From JAAZGD01 sp964489555 (lineage in GTDB: Bacteria; Bacillota; Clostridia; Peptostreptococcales; Anaerovoracaceae), in assembly GCA_964489555.1 (NCBI GenBank), contig CAZAZF010000011.1:1-61424 (forward strand): 61,424 nt of DNA. The letters run 5' to 3'. The notes under the pieces are model-generated. The model saw nothing but the letters and a program-made list of their open reading frames with translations, was not told where the DNA came from and ran no database searches. Shown piece after piece: positions 1-8,560 of the stretch. Both the position numbers and the translations under genes were made by a program. Each line of letters starts with the position of its first letter. The first letter of the stretch is position 1.

Positions 1-55
1 AACCCCCAACCGACAGATTCGAAGTCTGCGACTCTATCCATTGAGCTAGTGCCCC
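1..55 (-). tRNA. tRNA-Arg (anticodon TCG), 3' end cut off by the window edge
   Basis: Read on the minus strand from 55, the sequence gives an acceptor 5' strand GGGGCAC, a D stem GCTC/GAGT, and an anticodon stem GCAGA/TCTGT around the loop CTTCGAA, which places TCG at the anticodon (reads CGA, arginine). The variable loop and start of the T arm follow. The T loop, 3' acceptor strand and any CCA lie outside the window. Confidence 0.88.
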
Positions 56-77
56 GAATTGTTTCCTACGAGAATGT

Positions 78-106
78 ATATTACCACAGACCGATTTAAA
101 AAACAA
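78..106 (-). promoter_or_regulatory. Probable promoter of the tRNA-Arg gene
   Basis: On the minus strand, TTGTTT (106-101) is followed after 17 bases by TAATAT (83-78), with TG one base before the -10 box (extended -10). Predicted initiation is near 71, about 16 bases before the mature tRNA end at 55. Confidence 0.5.
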
Positions 107-150
107 GAGGCAAATCCCGATTTCCTTTGCTGAAATGGAAAGGCGAATTC

Positions 151-179
151 TTGTAAAATACAACGTTTTGTGGTAATCT
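151..179 (+). promoter_or_regulatory. Probable promoter of ridA–tnaA
   Basis: TTGTAA (151-156), a 17-base spacer and TAATCT (174-179) with an extended TG motif at 171-172. Initiation near 186 leaves only about 20 untranslated bases. There is no room for a TnaC-type tryptophan-sensing leader peptide, so this tnaA does not appear to be attenuated as in enterobacteria. Confidence 0.5.
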
Positions 180-205
180 TAGTGCATGTGAAAGGAGATT
201 AACAA

Positions 206-586
206 ATGAAAAAATCAATTGAAACGAATCATGCTCCAAAAGCCATTGGCCCCTATTCTCAGGGTATCTGTGCCAACGGTTTTGTTTTTACTTCCGGACA
301 GTTGGCCTTGGACCCTATGACGGGAGAATTTGTAGGAGAGGATATCACGGAACAAACTCGGCAGTGCTTAAAAAATGTAAAGGCCATTTTGGAAGAGGCA
401 GGCTTAACTATGGATCAAGTGGTGAAAACCACGGTGTTTTTAAAGGATATGAATGATTTCGCAGAAATGAACAAGGTGTATAGTGAGTTTTTTAAAGAGG
501 GGAATTATCCCAGTCGATCTGCTGTACAGGTAGCCAGGCTTCCAAAGGATGGGCTGGTTGAAATTGAAGTTATTGCTTTACAATAA
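206..586 (+). CDS. ridA: RidA family 2-iminobutanoate/2-iminopropanoate deaminase
   Basis: A 126-residue protein of the YjgF/YER057c/UK114 family, full length for the family. These cytosolic trimers hydrolyse reactive enamine/imine intermediates released by PLP enzymes to 2-oxo acids and ammonia. The N-terminal APKAIGPYSQ segment, SGQ strand and C-terminal SAVQVARLPKDGLVEIEVIA stretch with the substrate-binding Arg and Glu are all present. The ATG has an AAAGGAG ribosome-binding site. The gene is 24 bases upstream of tryptophanase, whose beta-elimination chemistry gives 2-aminoacrylate, the classic RidA substrate, so the pair makes biochemical sense. Family assignment is firm; the exact physiological substrate is inferred from context. 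Confidence 0.93.
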   Translation: MKKSIETNHAPKAIGPYSQGICANGFVFTSGQLALDPMTGEFVGEDITEQTRQCLKNVKAILEEAGLTMDQVVKTTVFLKDMNDFAEMNKVYSEFFKEGNYPSRSAVQVARLPKDGLVEIEVIALQ

Positions 587-610
587 TTTTTAGAATTGGA
601 GGATTCGTCT

Positions 611-2002
611 ATGGCCGTTGGTTATGTAGCGGAGCCCTTTCGGATTAAATCCGTTGAGCCCCTGAAAATTCTTACCCGAGAGGAACGGGAATCTAAAATC
701 AAAGAAGCTCACTACAATGTATTCTATTTGGCAGGAGAAGACTGTTACATTGACTTGCTTACAGATTCTGGAACGAATGCTATGAGTGTGCGGCAATGGG
801 CCGGAATTATGGAGGGAGACGAATCCTATGCTGGTGCATCTTCGTACTACAAATTATTGAAGACCGCAGGAGAAATCTTCCGGTATGAATACATTCAACC
901 GGTTCATCAGGGGCGGGCCGCAGAAAAAGTTCTTTTCCCACTATACCTAAAAGAGGGTATGTATGCCGTTTCCAATATGTTTTTCGATACCACCCGTGCC
1001 CATGTGGAATTAGCGGGGGCCCGAGCATTGGATTGTGTGGTGGAAGAAGCCAAAGATCCGAAGAAAAGAGTTCCTTTTAAGGGGAACATGGATGTGGAGC
1101 GATTGGAACAGATTATCCAGGAAAAAGGCCCGGGAAAAATCGGTTTGGTGGTAATGACCATAACCAACAACTCTGCAGGGGGTCAACCGGTTTCAATGGA
1201 AAACCTTCGAGAAGTGTCAAAAGTTTGTAAAAAATATGAGATTCCATTGGATTTAGATGCGGCTCGGTTCGCTGAGAATGCGTATTTCATTCAAAGAGAT
1301 GAGCCTGGTTATCAAAATACTCCGATCTCAGAAATAGTCTGTGAAATGTTCTCTTATGCCGATTTATTCACCATGAGTGCGAAAAAGGACGCCATTGTGA
1401 ATATGGGCGGGCTAATCGGGGTAAAGGATGAAAAGAGCCCTATGGTGTTGAAAATCAAAGCGAATTGTATCTCATACGAAGGATTTTTTACCTATGGTGG
1501 TTTGTCGGGACGAGATATGGAGGCATTGGCTTTGGGTCTTATAGAGGGAATCGATAACGACTACTTACGTTATCGTATTGGTCAAATGGAGTATTTGGCT
1601 GGTAGATTGGATGAAGAAGGCATTGTTTACCAAGCACCAGTAGGTGGCCACGGGGTTTTCCTGGACGCAAAAGAGATGTTTCCTTTCATCCCATATTATG
1701 AGTATCCCGGCCAGGTGTTAGCCTTGGAGCTTTACAAAGAAGCAGGGATTCGAGCTTGTGATATCGGCTCATATATGTTGGGAAATGATCCGGATACCGG
1801 AGAGCAATTGGAGGCGGCATTTGAATTTACGCGGTTGGCTATTCCGAGGAGAGTATATACTCAAGCACATTTGGATGTTATTGTTGAGGCTTTGGTGGCC
1901 ATTAAAAACAGGGCAAATACCATTACAAAAGGGTATCGAATTCTTTGGGAACCCCCTATTCTTCGACATTTTCAAGCCCATTTGGAGCCATTGAATAAAT
2001 AG
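611..2002 (+). CDS. tnaA: Tryptophanase (tryptophan indole-lyase)
   Basis: 463 residues, a PLP enzyme of the beta-eliminating lyase family that splits L-tryptophan into indole, pyruvate and ammonia. Tryptophanase and tyrosine phenol-lyase are close relatives. Here FFDTT carries the Asp typical of tryptophanase (Thr in tyrosine phenol-lyase), and IGSYMLG near the C-terminus matches the tryptophanase version rather than the Arg-containing phenol-lyase loop. The PLP lysine lies in MSAKKDA, and SAGGQPVS and DAARFAENAYF are conserved. An in-frame TTG at 596 overlaps the Shine-Dalgarno GGAGG (598-602), so ATG 611, eight bases after it, is the likely start. Co-transcribed with ridA. No tryptophan permease gene is adjacent. 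Confidence 0.9.
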   Translation: MAVGYVAEPFRIKSVEPLKILTREERESKIKEAHYNVFYLAGEDCYIDLLTDSGTNAMSVRQWAGIMEGDESYAGASSYYKLLKTAGEIFRYEYIQPVHQGRAAEKVLFPLYLKEGMYAVSNMFFDTTRAHVELAGARALDCVVEEAKDPKKRVPFKGNMDVERLEQIIQEKGPGKIGLVVMTITNNSAGGQPVSMENLREVSKVCKKYEIPLDLDAARFAENAYFIQRDEPGYQNTPISEIVCEMFSYADLFTMSAKKDAIVNMGGLIGVKDEKSPMVLKIKANCISYEGFFTYGGLSGRDMEALALGLIEGIDNDYLRYRIGQMEYLAGRLDEEGIVYQAPVGGHGVFLDAKEMFPFIPYYEYPGQVLALELYKEAGIRACDIGSYMLGNDPDTGEQLEAAFEFTRLAIPRRVYTQAHLDVIVEALVAIKNRANTITKGYRILWEPPILRHFQAHLEPLNK

Positions 2003-2034
2003 GAATCCTGGCTGCCGATTCAAAGGAGATATGG

Positions 2035-3030
2035 TTGGATATTAGAAATTTAAAAAACATAGAAGAAGTTGATTTGTCCTTGCCCCAACCTTTTAACCAA
2101 ATGGAGTTATTTGGAAACTTGGATCAACACATGAAAATCGTGAGGGAACATTTTAATGTGGAAATCATCCAAAGAGACAATCAACTGTTGCTGAAAGGCT
2201 CCGACTCTTTGAAGGCTAAAAAAGTGCTGGAAGAGTTGGTGGAAATTATTCAATCCGGAGAAAAACTGGATGCGCAGAAAGTGTATTATGTTATAGGGCT
2301 TCAAGCAGAAGGAATCTCTTATTCTCAGGAGAATGTAAACAACGAAATCCTTTGTTTCACGCATATGGGCAAACCCATAAAGCCAAAGACTTTAGGACAA
2401 AAGGCCTATACCAAAGCCATTCGAGAGAGTGATGTGATTTTCGCCATCGGACCGGCCGGCACTGGAAAAACCTATCTGGCGGTAGCCATGGCCATCAATG
2501 CATACAAAAACAAAGAAATTCAAAAAATTATTTTGGCCCGCCCTGCAGTAGAAGCCGGAGAACGTCTGGGCTTTTTACCAGGGGATCTTCAAGAGAAAGT
2601 GGATCCATATTTGAGGCCACTCTACGATGCATTGTATGAAATTCTAGGGAGAGAAAGTGCTTTGAAGCTCAAGGAAAAAGAAACCATTGAAGTGGTTCCT
2701 TTGGCCTACATGAGAGGAAGAACATTAGACAATTCTTTTATCATTTTGGACGAAGCACAGAACAGCACCAAAGAACAAATGAAAATGTTTCTCACCAGAA
2801 TGGGGTTCGGTTCCAAGGTAGTTATTACTGGAGACATTACGCAGATTGACTTGCCCAAAGGGAAACGGTCCGGATTGGTAGAAGCAGCTAAAATTTTGAA
2901 ACCGGTGAAAGATATCCGATTCTGCTATTTAAAGGATGTGGATGTAGTCCGACATGAATTGGTGAAAAAAATCATCAATGCCTATGAAAAGTACTATAAG
3001 GAGCATCCCAAAGAATTGGAGGAAGAGTAA
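2035..3030 (+). CDS. PhoH-like P-loop ATPase
   Basis: 331 residues. It has an N-terminal KH-like segment followed by the PhoH ATPase domain with Walker A GPAGTGKT (about residues 139-146) and Walker B IILDEAQNST. PhoH-like proteins (YbeZ in E. coli, PhoH in Bacillus) are ATPases, probably RNA helicases, that work beside the YbeY endoribonuclease in rRNA maturation and RNA quality control. The next gene is ybeY, overlapping by one base, which fixes the context. The start is a TTG seven bases after AAGGAG. The ATG at 2031 is out of frame and stops at once. Despite the family name, nothing here ties it to phosphate. Confidence 0.88.
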   Translation: MDIRNLKNIEEVDLSLPQPFNQMELFGNLDQHMKIVREHFNVEIIQRDNQLLLKGSDSLKAKKVLEELVEIIQSGEKLDAQKVYYVIGLQAEGISYSQENVNNEILCFTHMGKPIKPKTLGQKAYTKAIRESDVIFAIGPAGTGKTYLAVAMAINAYKNKEIQKIILARPAVEAGERLGFLPGDLQEKVDPYLRPLYDALYEILGRESALKLKEKETIEVVPLAYMRGRTLDNSFIILDEAQNSTKEQMKMFLTRMGFGSKVVITGDITQIDLPKGKRSGLVEAAKILKPVKDIRFCYLKDVDVVRHELVKKIINAYEKYYKEHPKELEEE

Positions 3031-3485
3031 TGGAAATTGTGTTTGGAGCTGAACGCCGCCCTGGAGATTCTGTGGTTGACAAGATGATAGAAGCCGCAAA
3101 AGTGTGTTGTAAAAATCAAGGAATTGAAGAGGATCGTGTTGAGGTGAGTGTGACGTTTGTTTCGATGGAAGAAATGAAAATATTGAACAACACTTATCGG
3201 GGAATAGATCAAGTGACGGATGTTCTTTCTTTTCCTCAATATGGGGAGCTAGGTGAAATGCCGGCTTTCGGCAATCTTTGTTTGGGCGATGTGGTGATTT
3301 GTACGGATCAGGCGTTGTTGCAAGCCCATGAGTTTGGCCATTCGCCGGAAAGAGAAATTGTGTATTTATTTGTTCACAGTTTGGCGCATCTTCTTGGTTA
3401 TGACCACATTACAAGGGGGGATCAGGAAATTATGAGGGCAGTAGAGGAAGAAATTATGGAGTCCATTGATTTGGCAAGGATATAA
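3030..3485 (+). CDS. ybeY: Endoribonuclease YbeY (rRNA maturation factor)
   Basis: 151 residues. The zinc-binding signature HSLAHLLGYDH near the C-terminus is the UPF0054/YbeY metalloprotease-like motif, and TDVLSFP is the conserved mid-protein segment. YbeY is a zinc-dependent single-strand endoribonuclease needed for 16S rRNA 3' processing and 70S quality control. The ATG overlaps the last base of the phoH stop (TAATG). In many Bacillota a dgkA gene lies between ybeY and cdd; here it is absent and cdd follows after 13 bases. Confidence 0.92.
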   Translation: MEIVFGAERRPGDSVVDKMIEAAKVCCKNQGIEEDRVEVSVTFVSMEEMKILNNTYRGIDQVTDVLSFPQYGELGEMPAFGNLCLGDVVICTDQALLQAHEFGHSPEREIVYLFVHSLAHLLGYDHITRGDQEIMRAVEEEIMESIDLARI

Positions 3486-3498
3486 GGGGGCCGATAAA

Positions 3499-3912
3499 AT
3501 GAAGGATTTGGAGCTGTTTCGGACTGCCAAAGAAGTGATGGAAAATGCGTATGCACCTTTTTCAAAGTTTTGCGTGGGTGCGGCACTCCTGGGAGAGTCG
3601 GGGAAAGTATATACTGGTGTAAATGTTGAGAATTCAAGCTTTGGAGCCACCATCTGTGCTGAAAGAAGTGCTTTTGTTCAGGCGATATCCAAAGGGGAGC
3701 GAAGCTTTCTGAAGATTGCCATCGCTACCAGCGATGGCAAAGCATGGCCTTGCGGTATATGCAGGCAATTTATGAGAGAGTTTTGTGATGAGGATTTTCC
3801 GGTAATTACAGGGAGCCATGAAAGTGACCTGGTTTGTTACACTCTGGGCCAACTTTTGCCGGAAGGGTTTCGATTGGAAGAGGGGGGGGCACAGATTCGT
3901 GACAAAGAGTAG
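3499..3912 (+). CDS. cdd: Cytidine deaminase
   Basis: 137 residues, the usual size of the homotetrameric enzyme that deaminates cytidine and deoxycytidine to uridine forms. The zinc ligands are in CAERSAF (the Glu is the proton shuttle) and PCGICRQF, and the substrate segment NVENSSFGATICAE is intact. An in-frame upstream codon at 3466 would extend the protein into ybeY, but the ATG at 3499 follows AAGGGGG with good spacing and matches the normal N-terminus. The 3' end overlaps the start of era by 14 bases. Confidence 0.92.
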   Translation: MKDLELFRTAKEVMENAYAPFSKFCVGAALLGESGKVYTGVNVENSSFGATICAERSAFVQAISKGERSFLKIAIATSDGKAWPCGICRQFMREFCDEDFPVITGSHESDLVCYTLGQLLPEGFRLEEGGAQIRDKE

Positions 3913-4804
3913 CAAAACGTCCATGAGATCTGGCTTTGTAGGAATTGTAGGGCGCCCTAATGTAGGAAAGTCCACCTTGCTGAATGCGGTAATTGGAGAA
4001 AAAATTGCCATAACTACACCAAAACCTCAAACCACACGAAATACCATTCGGGGAATTTATCACCAAGATGGCCTTCAGATGGTATTTGTTGATACGCCCG
4101 GAATACACAAGCCCAAGAATAAGCTGGGTACCTATATGATGGAACAGGTGAATCGCACCTTTGCAGAAGTAGATGCCATTGTTTTTTTAGTGGAAGAGGT
4201 GTTATCAAAAAGCCCGGGAAACCTTTATGTGCTAGAGCTTTTAAAGCAGGTAAACACGCCTAAAATTCTTGCCATCAATAAAATTGATAAAATGGGTCCG
4301 GATTTGTTTCGGGAAACCTATGAGGAGTATGAACAGACCGGAGTTTTTGATAAAATAATTGGAATCAGCGCTCTCACTGGCAAAAATATCCCTACATTAT
4401 TGGAAGCCGTGGGAAGTTATATGCCGCAGGGACCGGCTTATTTTCCGGAGGATATGATTACGGATCATCCCGAGAGGTTTTTGGTAAGTGAAATCATTCG
4501 AGAAAAAGCGCTCATGTACTTGGAAGAAGAGCTACCTCATGGTATTTATGTTGAAATTGAGTCTTTCCACGAAAGGGAAAGAATGGTCCATATAGGTGCC
4601 ATTATATACTGCGAAAAAAAATCTCATAAGGGAATGATTATTGGTAAGGAAGGCAAGAAGCTAAAAGGTATTGGCAAGCAGTCTCGAATGGAGATAGAAA
4701 GGTTGCTGGGAACCAAAGTATTCTTGGAGTTATGGGTAAAAGTTCGGGAAAATTGGAGAGATTCCAATTATTCCCTGTCCGACTTCGGGTATCGGGAAAA
4801 ATAA
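3899..4804 (+). CDS. era: GTPase Era, 30S assembly factor
   Basis: 301 residues. The GTPase domain has G1 GRPNVGKST, the PKPQTTR switch I, G3 DTPGIHKP and G4 NKID. The C-terminal KH domain has IIGKEGKKLKGIGKQ, which in Era binds the 3' end of 16S rRNA (GAUCA region) during late 30S assembly. I start it at GTG 3899, overlapping the cdd stop, behind a G-rich ribosome-binding site inside cdd. ATG 3923 (MRSGFVG) is the alternative and would give a slightly short N-terminus. The open frame runs back to 3818 but those residues do not resemble Era. It is immediately followed by recO. Confidence 0.92.
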   Translation: MTKSSKTSMRSGFVGIVGRPNVGKSTLLNAVIGEKIAITTPKPQTTRNTIRGIYHQDGLQMVFVDTPGIHKPKNKLGTYMMEQVNRTFAEVDAIVFLVEEVLSKSPGNLYVLELLKQVNTPKILAINKIDKMGPDLFRETYEEYEQTGVFDKIIGISALTGKNIPTLLEAVGSYMPQGPAYFPEDMITDHPERFLVSEIIREKALMYLEEELPHGIYVEIESFHERERMVHIGAIIYCEKKSHKGMIIGKEGKKLKGIGKQSRMEIERLLGTKVFLELWVKVRENWRDSNYSLSDFGYREK

Positions 4805-5560
4805 ATGAAAGTGCAGACAGAGGGCCTGGTATTAAGGCAAATACAAACGGTAAATGGCAGGCGAATGATTACCATACTGACCAAAGGGTTTGGCAAAATA
4901 CACGCAGGAACCAGCCTTACGGAAAGAGGCAGAAGTAAGTCAGCTCTCCTGTTACGACCCTTTACCCACGGGCGTTATGAATTGTTCAGCAACCATCAGA
5001 ACTATCATTTGCAACAAGGAGAAACCTTACAAAACTTTTATAAACTGGGCGAAAATATTGATAAGTATATGTATGGGGCATATGCTTTGGAATTTGCGGA
5101 CCGCTTCTTAGAAGAAGAGCAACCGGCGGAAGAGTTTTTTTATCTGGTGTTAGACTATTTAAAAGCGTTGGAAAAGAGAGAAAAGCAGTATCAAACCTTG
5201 CTCTTGGGTTTTCAATGGAAAGTTCTAAAGTTATCAGGGCAACAACCACATTTAAAAAGCTGTGTTCAGTGTGGTGAAACCAATCACCTGATTTATTTTG
5301 GCATCCCGGAAGGGGGAATCCTCTGCCGCCAATGTTATGAAAACCATAGCCGCGAAAGTAATGATTCGTTGATTTACCCCATCAATAAGGGTATAATAAA
5401 TGCAATCCAATATTTTTTTGATACACCAATACTTGGGTTGGAAAAAGTGGCCTTGACCTCGGAAATGGCTTTTTCTCTCAAAACATTGGTTGATCCCTAC
5501 ATGAAATACCATCTTGATATCAAGGATTTAAACAGTGAACGCTTTTTCATGGAATCTTAG
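4805..5560 (+). CDS. recO: DNA repair protein RecO
   Basis: 251 residues. An N-terminal OB-fold begins with the characteristic LVLRQIQTVNGRRMITILTK-type strand pattern. A helical body follows, and a four-cysteine zinc module CVQCG...CRQC sits at about residues 156-178, as in Gram-positive RecO. RecO loads RecA onto SSB-coated single-stranded DNA together with RecR and RecF, and anneals strands. The ATG abuts the era stop codon without a gap, implying translational coupling; the era–recO order is widely conserved. Confidence 0.92.
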   Translation: MKVQTEGLVLRQIQTVNGRRMITILTKGFGKIHAGTSLTERGRSKSALLLRPFTHGRYELFSNHQNYHLQQGETLQNFYKLGENIDKYMYGAYALEFADRFLEEEQPAEEFFYLVLDYLKALEKREKQYQTLLLGFQWKVLKLSGQQPHLKSCVQCGETNHLIYFGIPEGGILCRQCYENHSRESNDSLIYPINKGIINAIQYFFDTPILGLEKVALTSEMAFSLKTLVDPYMKYHLDIKDLNSERFFMES

Positions 5561-5572
5561 GAGGTGCTAGGA

Positions 5573-6259
5573 ATGGAAATTACACTAGAAAAAATCGAAC
5601 TGGTGAAGGACAGAACGGGAGTATCGTACAAAGAAGCAAAAGAAGCATTGGAAAATGCCGGTGGAAGCGTAGTGGATGCCATTATTGCCATTGAAGAAAC
5701 CATCAACGGAAAAGGTGGAAAATCGATGGGTGGCACTGGTGGCGCGGTAGTGGAAAAATTGAAAGAGCTGATTAAGAAGGGCAATGTCTCAAAAATTTTA
5801 GTAAAAAAAGACGGAGAGGTGGTCTTGAATCTTCCAGTTAATGTGGGAATTCTGGGCACGGTTTTGGCTCCGATTCCTATTGTTTTAGGGACCTTGGCTG
5901 CCTTGGGTACAAAATGTGAAATCGAAGTGATAAAAGATGATGGAACCATCTTGGATGTAAGCGAAATGGCTATGGAGACTTTTGAAGATGTAAAAGAAAA
6001 AGGTGGCGAAATTTTCGTTGATGTGAAAAAAAGAGGCGGTGAAGTGTACCGTGAAGTAAGAGAAAAGGCTTCCGATGCGCTGGACAAAGTAAACACGAAG
6101 ATGGATATTGACCTTAGCGATGAAGAAGATTTTTTTGATGACATGGAGGAAGAGGTAAAGGAAGCAAAAGACAAAGTGGTAGATAAGGTAGATGATTTGG
6201 TGAAGGATGCCAAAGACACCTTTGATGATGTTTTGGACGAATTAAACAAAGAAAAATAA
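5573..6259 (+). CDS. DUF4342 domain protein with UBA-like N-terminus
   Basis: 228 residues, function unknown. Residues 1-45 resemble the helical UBA/TS-N fold seen in EF-Ts (EKIELVKDRTGVSYKEAKEALENAGGSVVDAI). The middle has a Gly-rich hydrophobic hairpin around LGTVLAPIPIVLGTLAALG that matches DUF4342, and the C-terminal 90 residues are a highly charged amphipathic helix region with repeats of D-V-K/R-K-GGE. This layout suggests a membrane-peripheral or protein-binding role, which is inference. AGGAGGT at 5559-5565 selects ATG 5573. It sits in the recO–glyS interval, as in other Clostridia. Confidence 0.75.
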   Translation: MEITLEKIELVKDRTGVSYKEAKEALENAGGSVVDAIIAIEETINGKGGKSMGGTGGAVVEKLKELIKKGNVSKILVKKDGEVVLNLPVNVGILGTVLAPIPIVLGTLAALGTKCEIEVIKDDGTILDVSEMAMETFEDVKEKGGEIFVDVKKRGGEVYREVREKASDALDKVNTKMDIDLSDEEDFFDDMEEEVKEAKDKVVDKVDDLVKDAKDTFDDVLDELNKEK

Positions 6260-6283
6260 AGAAAAGGGCAGGTAATATGGAGC

Positions 6284-7687
6284 ATGAGCTTAGATGTGAC
6301 AATGGAGAAAGTGGTGGCTTTAGCCAAAAATAGGGGATTTGTTTATGCAGGATCCGAAATCTACGGGGGGTTGGCAAACACTTGGGATTATGGTCCCATC
6401 GGTGTGGAATTCAAAAATAATGTAAAAAAAGCATGGTGGAAGCAGTTTGTGCAGGAAAGTCCCTACAATGTAGGGATTGATGCGGCCATACTTATGAATC
6501 CAAAGACTTGGGTAGCGTCCGGTCACGTGGGAGGGTTTGCAGACCCTCTCATTGATTGTAAATCCTGTAAAGCCAGATTTCGAGCGGATAAATTGATAAC
6601 CGATGATTTGGAAACAAAGGGAAAACTGGAAACCTCGGTAGATGGTTGGCCCAAAGAAAAACTGGAAGAGTATATTTTACAAGAAAAACTTTCTTGCCCT
6701 GAATGCGGGAAAACAGATTTTACATCCATAAGACAGTTCAATTTAATGTTTAAGACCTTTCAAGGCGTAACAGAAGATTCTCAAGCAGAGCTTTTTTTAA
6801 GGCCGGAGACCGCGCAGGGTATTTTTGTGAACTTTAAAAACGTAGCTCGCACTACGCGAAAAAAAATCCCTTTTGGCATTGCGCAGATTGGCAAGTCTTT
6901 TCGGAATGAGATTACTCCCGGAAACTTCACGTTTCGTACCAGAGAGTTTGAGCAAATGGAACTGGAATTTTTCTGCAAACCGGGCACGGACATGGAGTGG
7001 TTTTCTTTCTGGAAAGAGTATTGTGTAAACTTCTTGAAGCGGCTTGGAATAAGAGATGAAAATATCAAGTTAAGAGACCACGATCAAGAAGAGCTTTCTC
7101 ACTATAGCAACGCTACCACGGATATTGAATATCGATTTCCCTTTGGGTGGGGGGAACTATGGGGGATTGCGGATCGAACAGATTTTGATTTAAAACAACA
7201 TATGAGCCACTCGGGAGAAGATTTAAGCTATCTGGACCCGGAAACCAATGAAAAATACATTCCTTATTGCATTGAACCCTCTTTGGGGGCCGATCGCGTA
7301 GCCTTGGCTTTCTTATGCAATGCATATGAGGAAGAACAGTTAGCCGGTGATAATGGAAAAGAAGACACAAGAGTTGTCTTGCATTTGCACCCGGCCTTGG
7401 CTCCTTTTAAAGCGGCAGTATTGCCATTGGCAAAGAAACTGGGCGATGTAGCAGAGCCCTTGTATGAAGCATTGGCGAAGCATTTTATGGTAGATTACGA
7501 TGTGTCGGGATCAATCGGAAAGAGGTATCGACGCCAAGATGAGATTGGAACACCTTTCTGTATTTGTGTGGATTTTGACACCTTGGAAGATGGTTGTGTT
7601 ACCATTCGAGACCGGGATACTATGGAACAAATTCGAATTTCGATGGAGGAAGTGGCAGGTTACATTCAACAGCGGCTTGATTTTTAA
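6284..7687 (+). CDS. glyS: Glycyl-tRNA synthetase, homodimeric class II type
   Basis: 467 residues, the single-chain (alpha-2) GlyRS rather than the bacterial alpha2beta2 form. The N-terminal GSEIYGGLANTWDYGPIG is diagnostic. Motif 2 is in GIAQIGKSFRNEITPGNFTFRTREFEQMELEFF and motif 3 in IEPSLGADR. A cysteine pair SCKACRF-like (CKSCKARF) and CPECGKTDF form the zinc-like insertion, and the anticodon-binding domain is at the C-terminus. It charges tRNA-Gly. ATG 6284 follows a modest AGGT site; ATG 6302 is possible. Only 24 bases separate it from the DUF4342 gene, so no T-box leader is present here. Confidence 0.94.
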   Translation: MSLDVTMEKVVALAKNRGFVYAGSEIYGGLANTWDYGPIGVEFKNNVKKAWWKQFVQESPYNVGIDAAILMNPKTWVASGHVGGFADPLIDCKSCKARFRADKLITDDLETKGKLETSVDGWPKEKLEEYILQEKLSCPECGKTDFTSIRQFNLMFKTFQGVTEDSQAELFLRPETAQGIFVNFKNVARTTRKKIPFGIAQIGKSFRNEITPGNFTFRTREFEQMELEFFCKPGTDMEWFSFWKEYCVNFLKRLGIRDENIKLRDHDQEELSHYSNATTDIEYRFPFGWGELWGIADRTDFDLKQHMSHSGEDLSYLDPETNEKYIPYCIEPSLGADRVALAFLCNAYEEEQLAGDNGKEDTRVVLHLHPALAPFKAAVLPLAKKLGDVAEPLYEALAKHFMVDYDVSGSIGKRYRRQDEIGTPFCICVDFDTLEDGCVTIRDRDTMEQIRISMEEVAGYIQQRLDF

Positions 7688-7704
7688 AGGAGTGTGTACA
7701 GGGA

Positions 7705-8505
7705 ATGGAACATGTGGGATTAGCTTTTTTGCTTACACTATTGGCGGGGCTTTCTACAGGAATAGGAAGCGCCATTGCCTTTTTTGCAAAAAAAACCAAT
7801 ACCCGTTTTTTAGCCACCAGTTTGGGTTTTTCGGCAGGGGTTATGATTTACATTTCCTTGGTGGAAATTTTGGTGGAGGCACAAGAAATTTTACAGCATG
7901 AAATGGGAGAAAAATCTGGGTATTGGGCGGCTATCTTGGCTTTCTTTGGAGGTATTCTGTTCATTGCTATTATCGATAAATTGGTGCCTAGCGATACCAA
8001 CCCCCATGAAGCCAAGTGCATGGACGGTGTGACACCTTGTGATCGAAAAAATGAAAATTTAATGAGAACAGGAGTGTTTACCGCACTGGCGGTGGCCATT
8101 CACAATTTACCGGAGGGTTTGGCCGTTTTTATTGCCGCATCCCAAAGCCCGAAAATCGCAATTCCCATTGTGGTGGCCATAGCAATCCATAACATTCCGG
8201 AAGGAATTGCAGTATCTGTTCCCATCTACTATGCTACCGGTTCAAAGAAAAAAGCCTTTAAATATTCTTTTTTGTCCGGACTGTCGGAGCCGGTGGGAGC
8301 CCTTGTGGGATATTTGGTTTTAATGCCTTTTATGAATGATACTCTTTTTGGTATTATATTTGCCGGAGTGGCTGGAATTATGGTATTTATTTCTGTAGAT
8401 GAATTGCTTCCAGCGGCCAGGGAGTATGGAGAACATCATTTGTCCATCTATGGGTTGATTGCCGGAATGGCGATTATGGCAATCAGTCTGGGGCTGTTTT
8501 TTTAA
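7705..8505 (+). CDS. zupT: Zinc transporter ZupT (ZIP family)
   Basis: 266 residues, about eight membrane helices. The ZIP metal-pore signatures HNLPEGLAVF (helix 4) and HNIPEGIAVS (helix 5) are complete, and a short charged loop CMDGVTPCDRKNEN separates helices 3 and 4. ZupT imports Zn(II) and often other divalent metals such as Fe, Mn and Co across the cytoplasmic membrane. AAGGAG lies at the glyS stop codon, about 12 bases before the ATG. It is the last gene before a strong terminator. No Zur-type operator is seen, so regulation is unclear. Confidence 0.92.
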   Translation: MEHVGLAFLLTLLAGLSTGIGSAIAFFAKKTNTRFLATSLGFSAGVMIYISLVEILVEAQEILQHEMGEKSGYWAAILAFFGGILFIAIIDKLVPSDTNPHEAKCMDGVTPCDRKNENLMRTGVFTALAVAIHNLPEGLAVFIAASQSPKIAIPIVVAIAIHNIPEGIAVSVPIYYATGSKKKAFKYSFLSGLSEPVGALVGYLVLMPFMNDTLFGIIFAGVAGIMVFISVDELLPAAREYGEHHLSIYGLIAGMAIMAISLGLFF

Positions 8506-8531
8506 CCTTTCTCAAGTGAAGTGATAGTAGG

Positions 8532-8560
8532 AGTCAACAGAGAAATCTGTTGACTTTTTT
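8532..8560 (+). terminator. Rho-independent terminator after zupT
   Basis: A perfect 10-bp stem, AGTCAACAGA pairing with TCTGTTGACT around a GAAA tetraloop, followed by five more T residues. It ends the ridA-to-zupT block. Its descending arm also contains the -35 box of the next promoter. Confidence 0.93.

Noticed and set aside
56..205. TnaC-like leader peptide upstream of ridA–tnaA
   Set aside because: No small frame with a conserved Trp and proline stop context, and the predicted transcript leader is only about 20 bases.
3818..3898. Longer N-terminus for Era from ATG 3818
   Set aside because: It would overlap cdd by 95 bases and adds residues not seen in Era proteins; the GTG at 3899 fits better.
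6200..6284. T-box leader before glyS
   Set aside because: The gap is 24 bases; neither specifier stem nor GGTGG antiterminator motif is visible.
5557..6327. 256-codon minus-strand open frame opposite the DUF4342 gene
   Set aside because: Its product is a Ser/Thr/Phe-rich low-complexity string, the mirror image of the Lys/Glu/Asp-rich codons of the real gene. It has no family resemblance, and the plus-strand frame has a clear ribosome-binding site.
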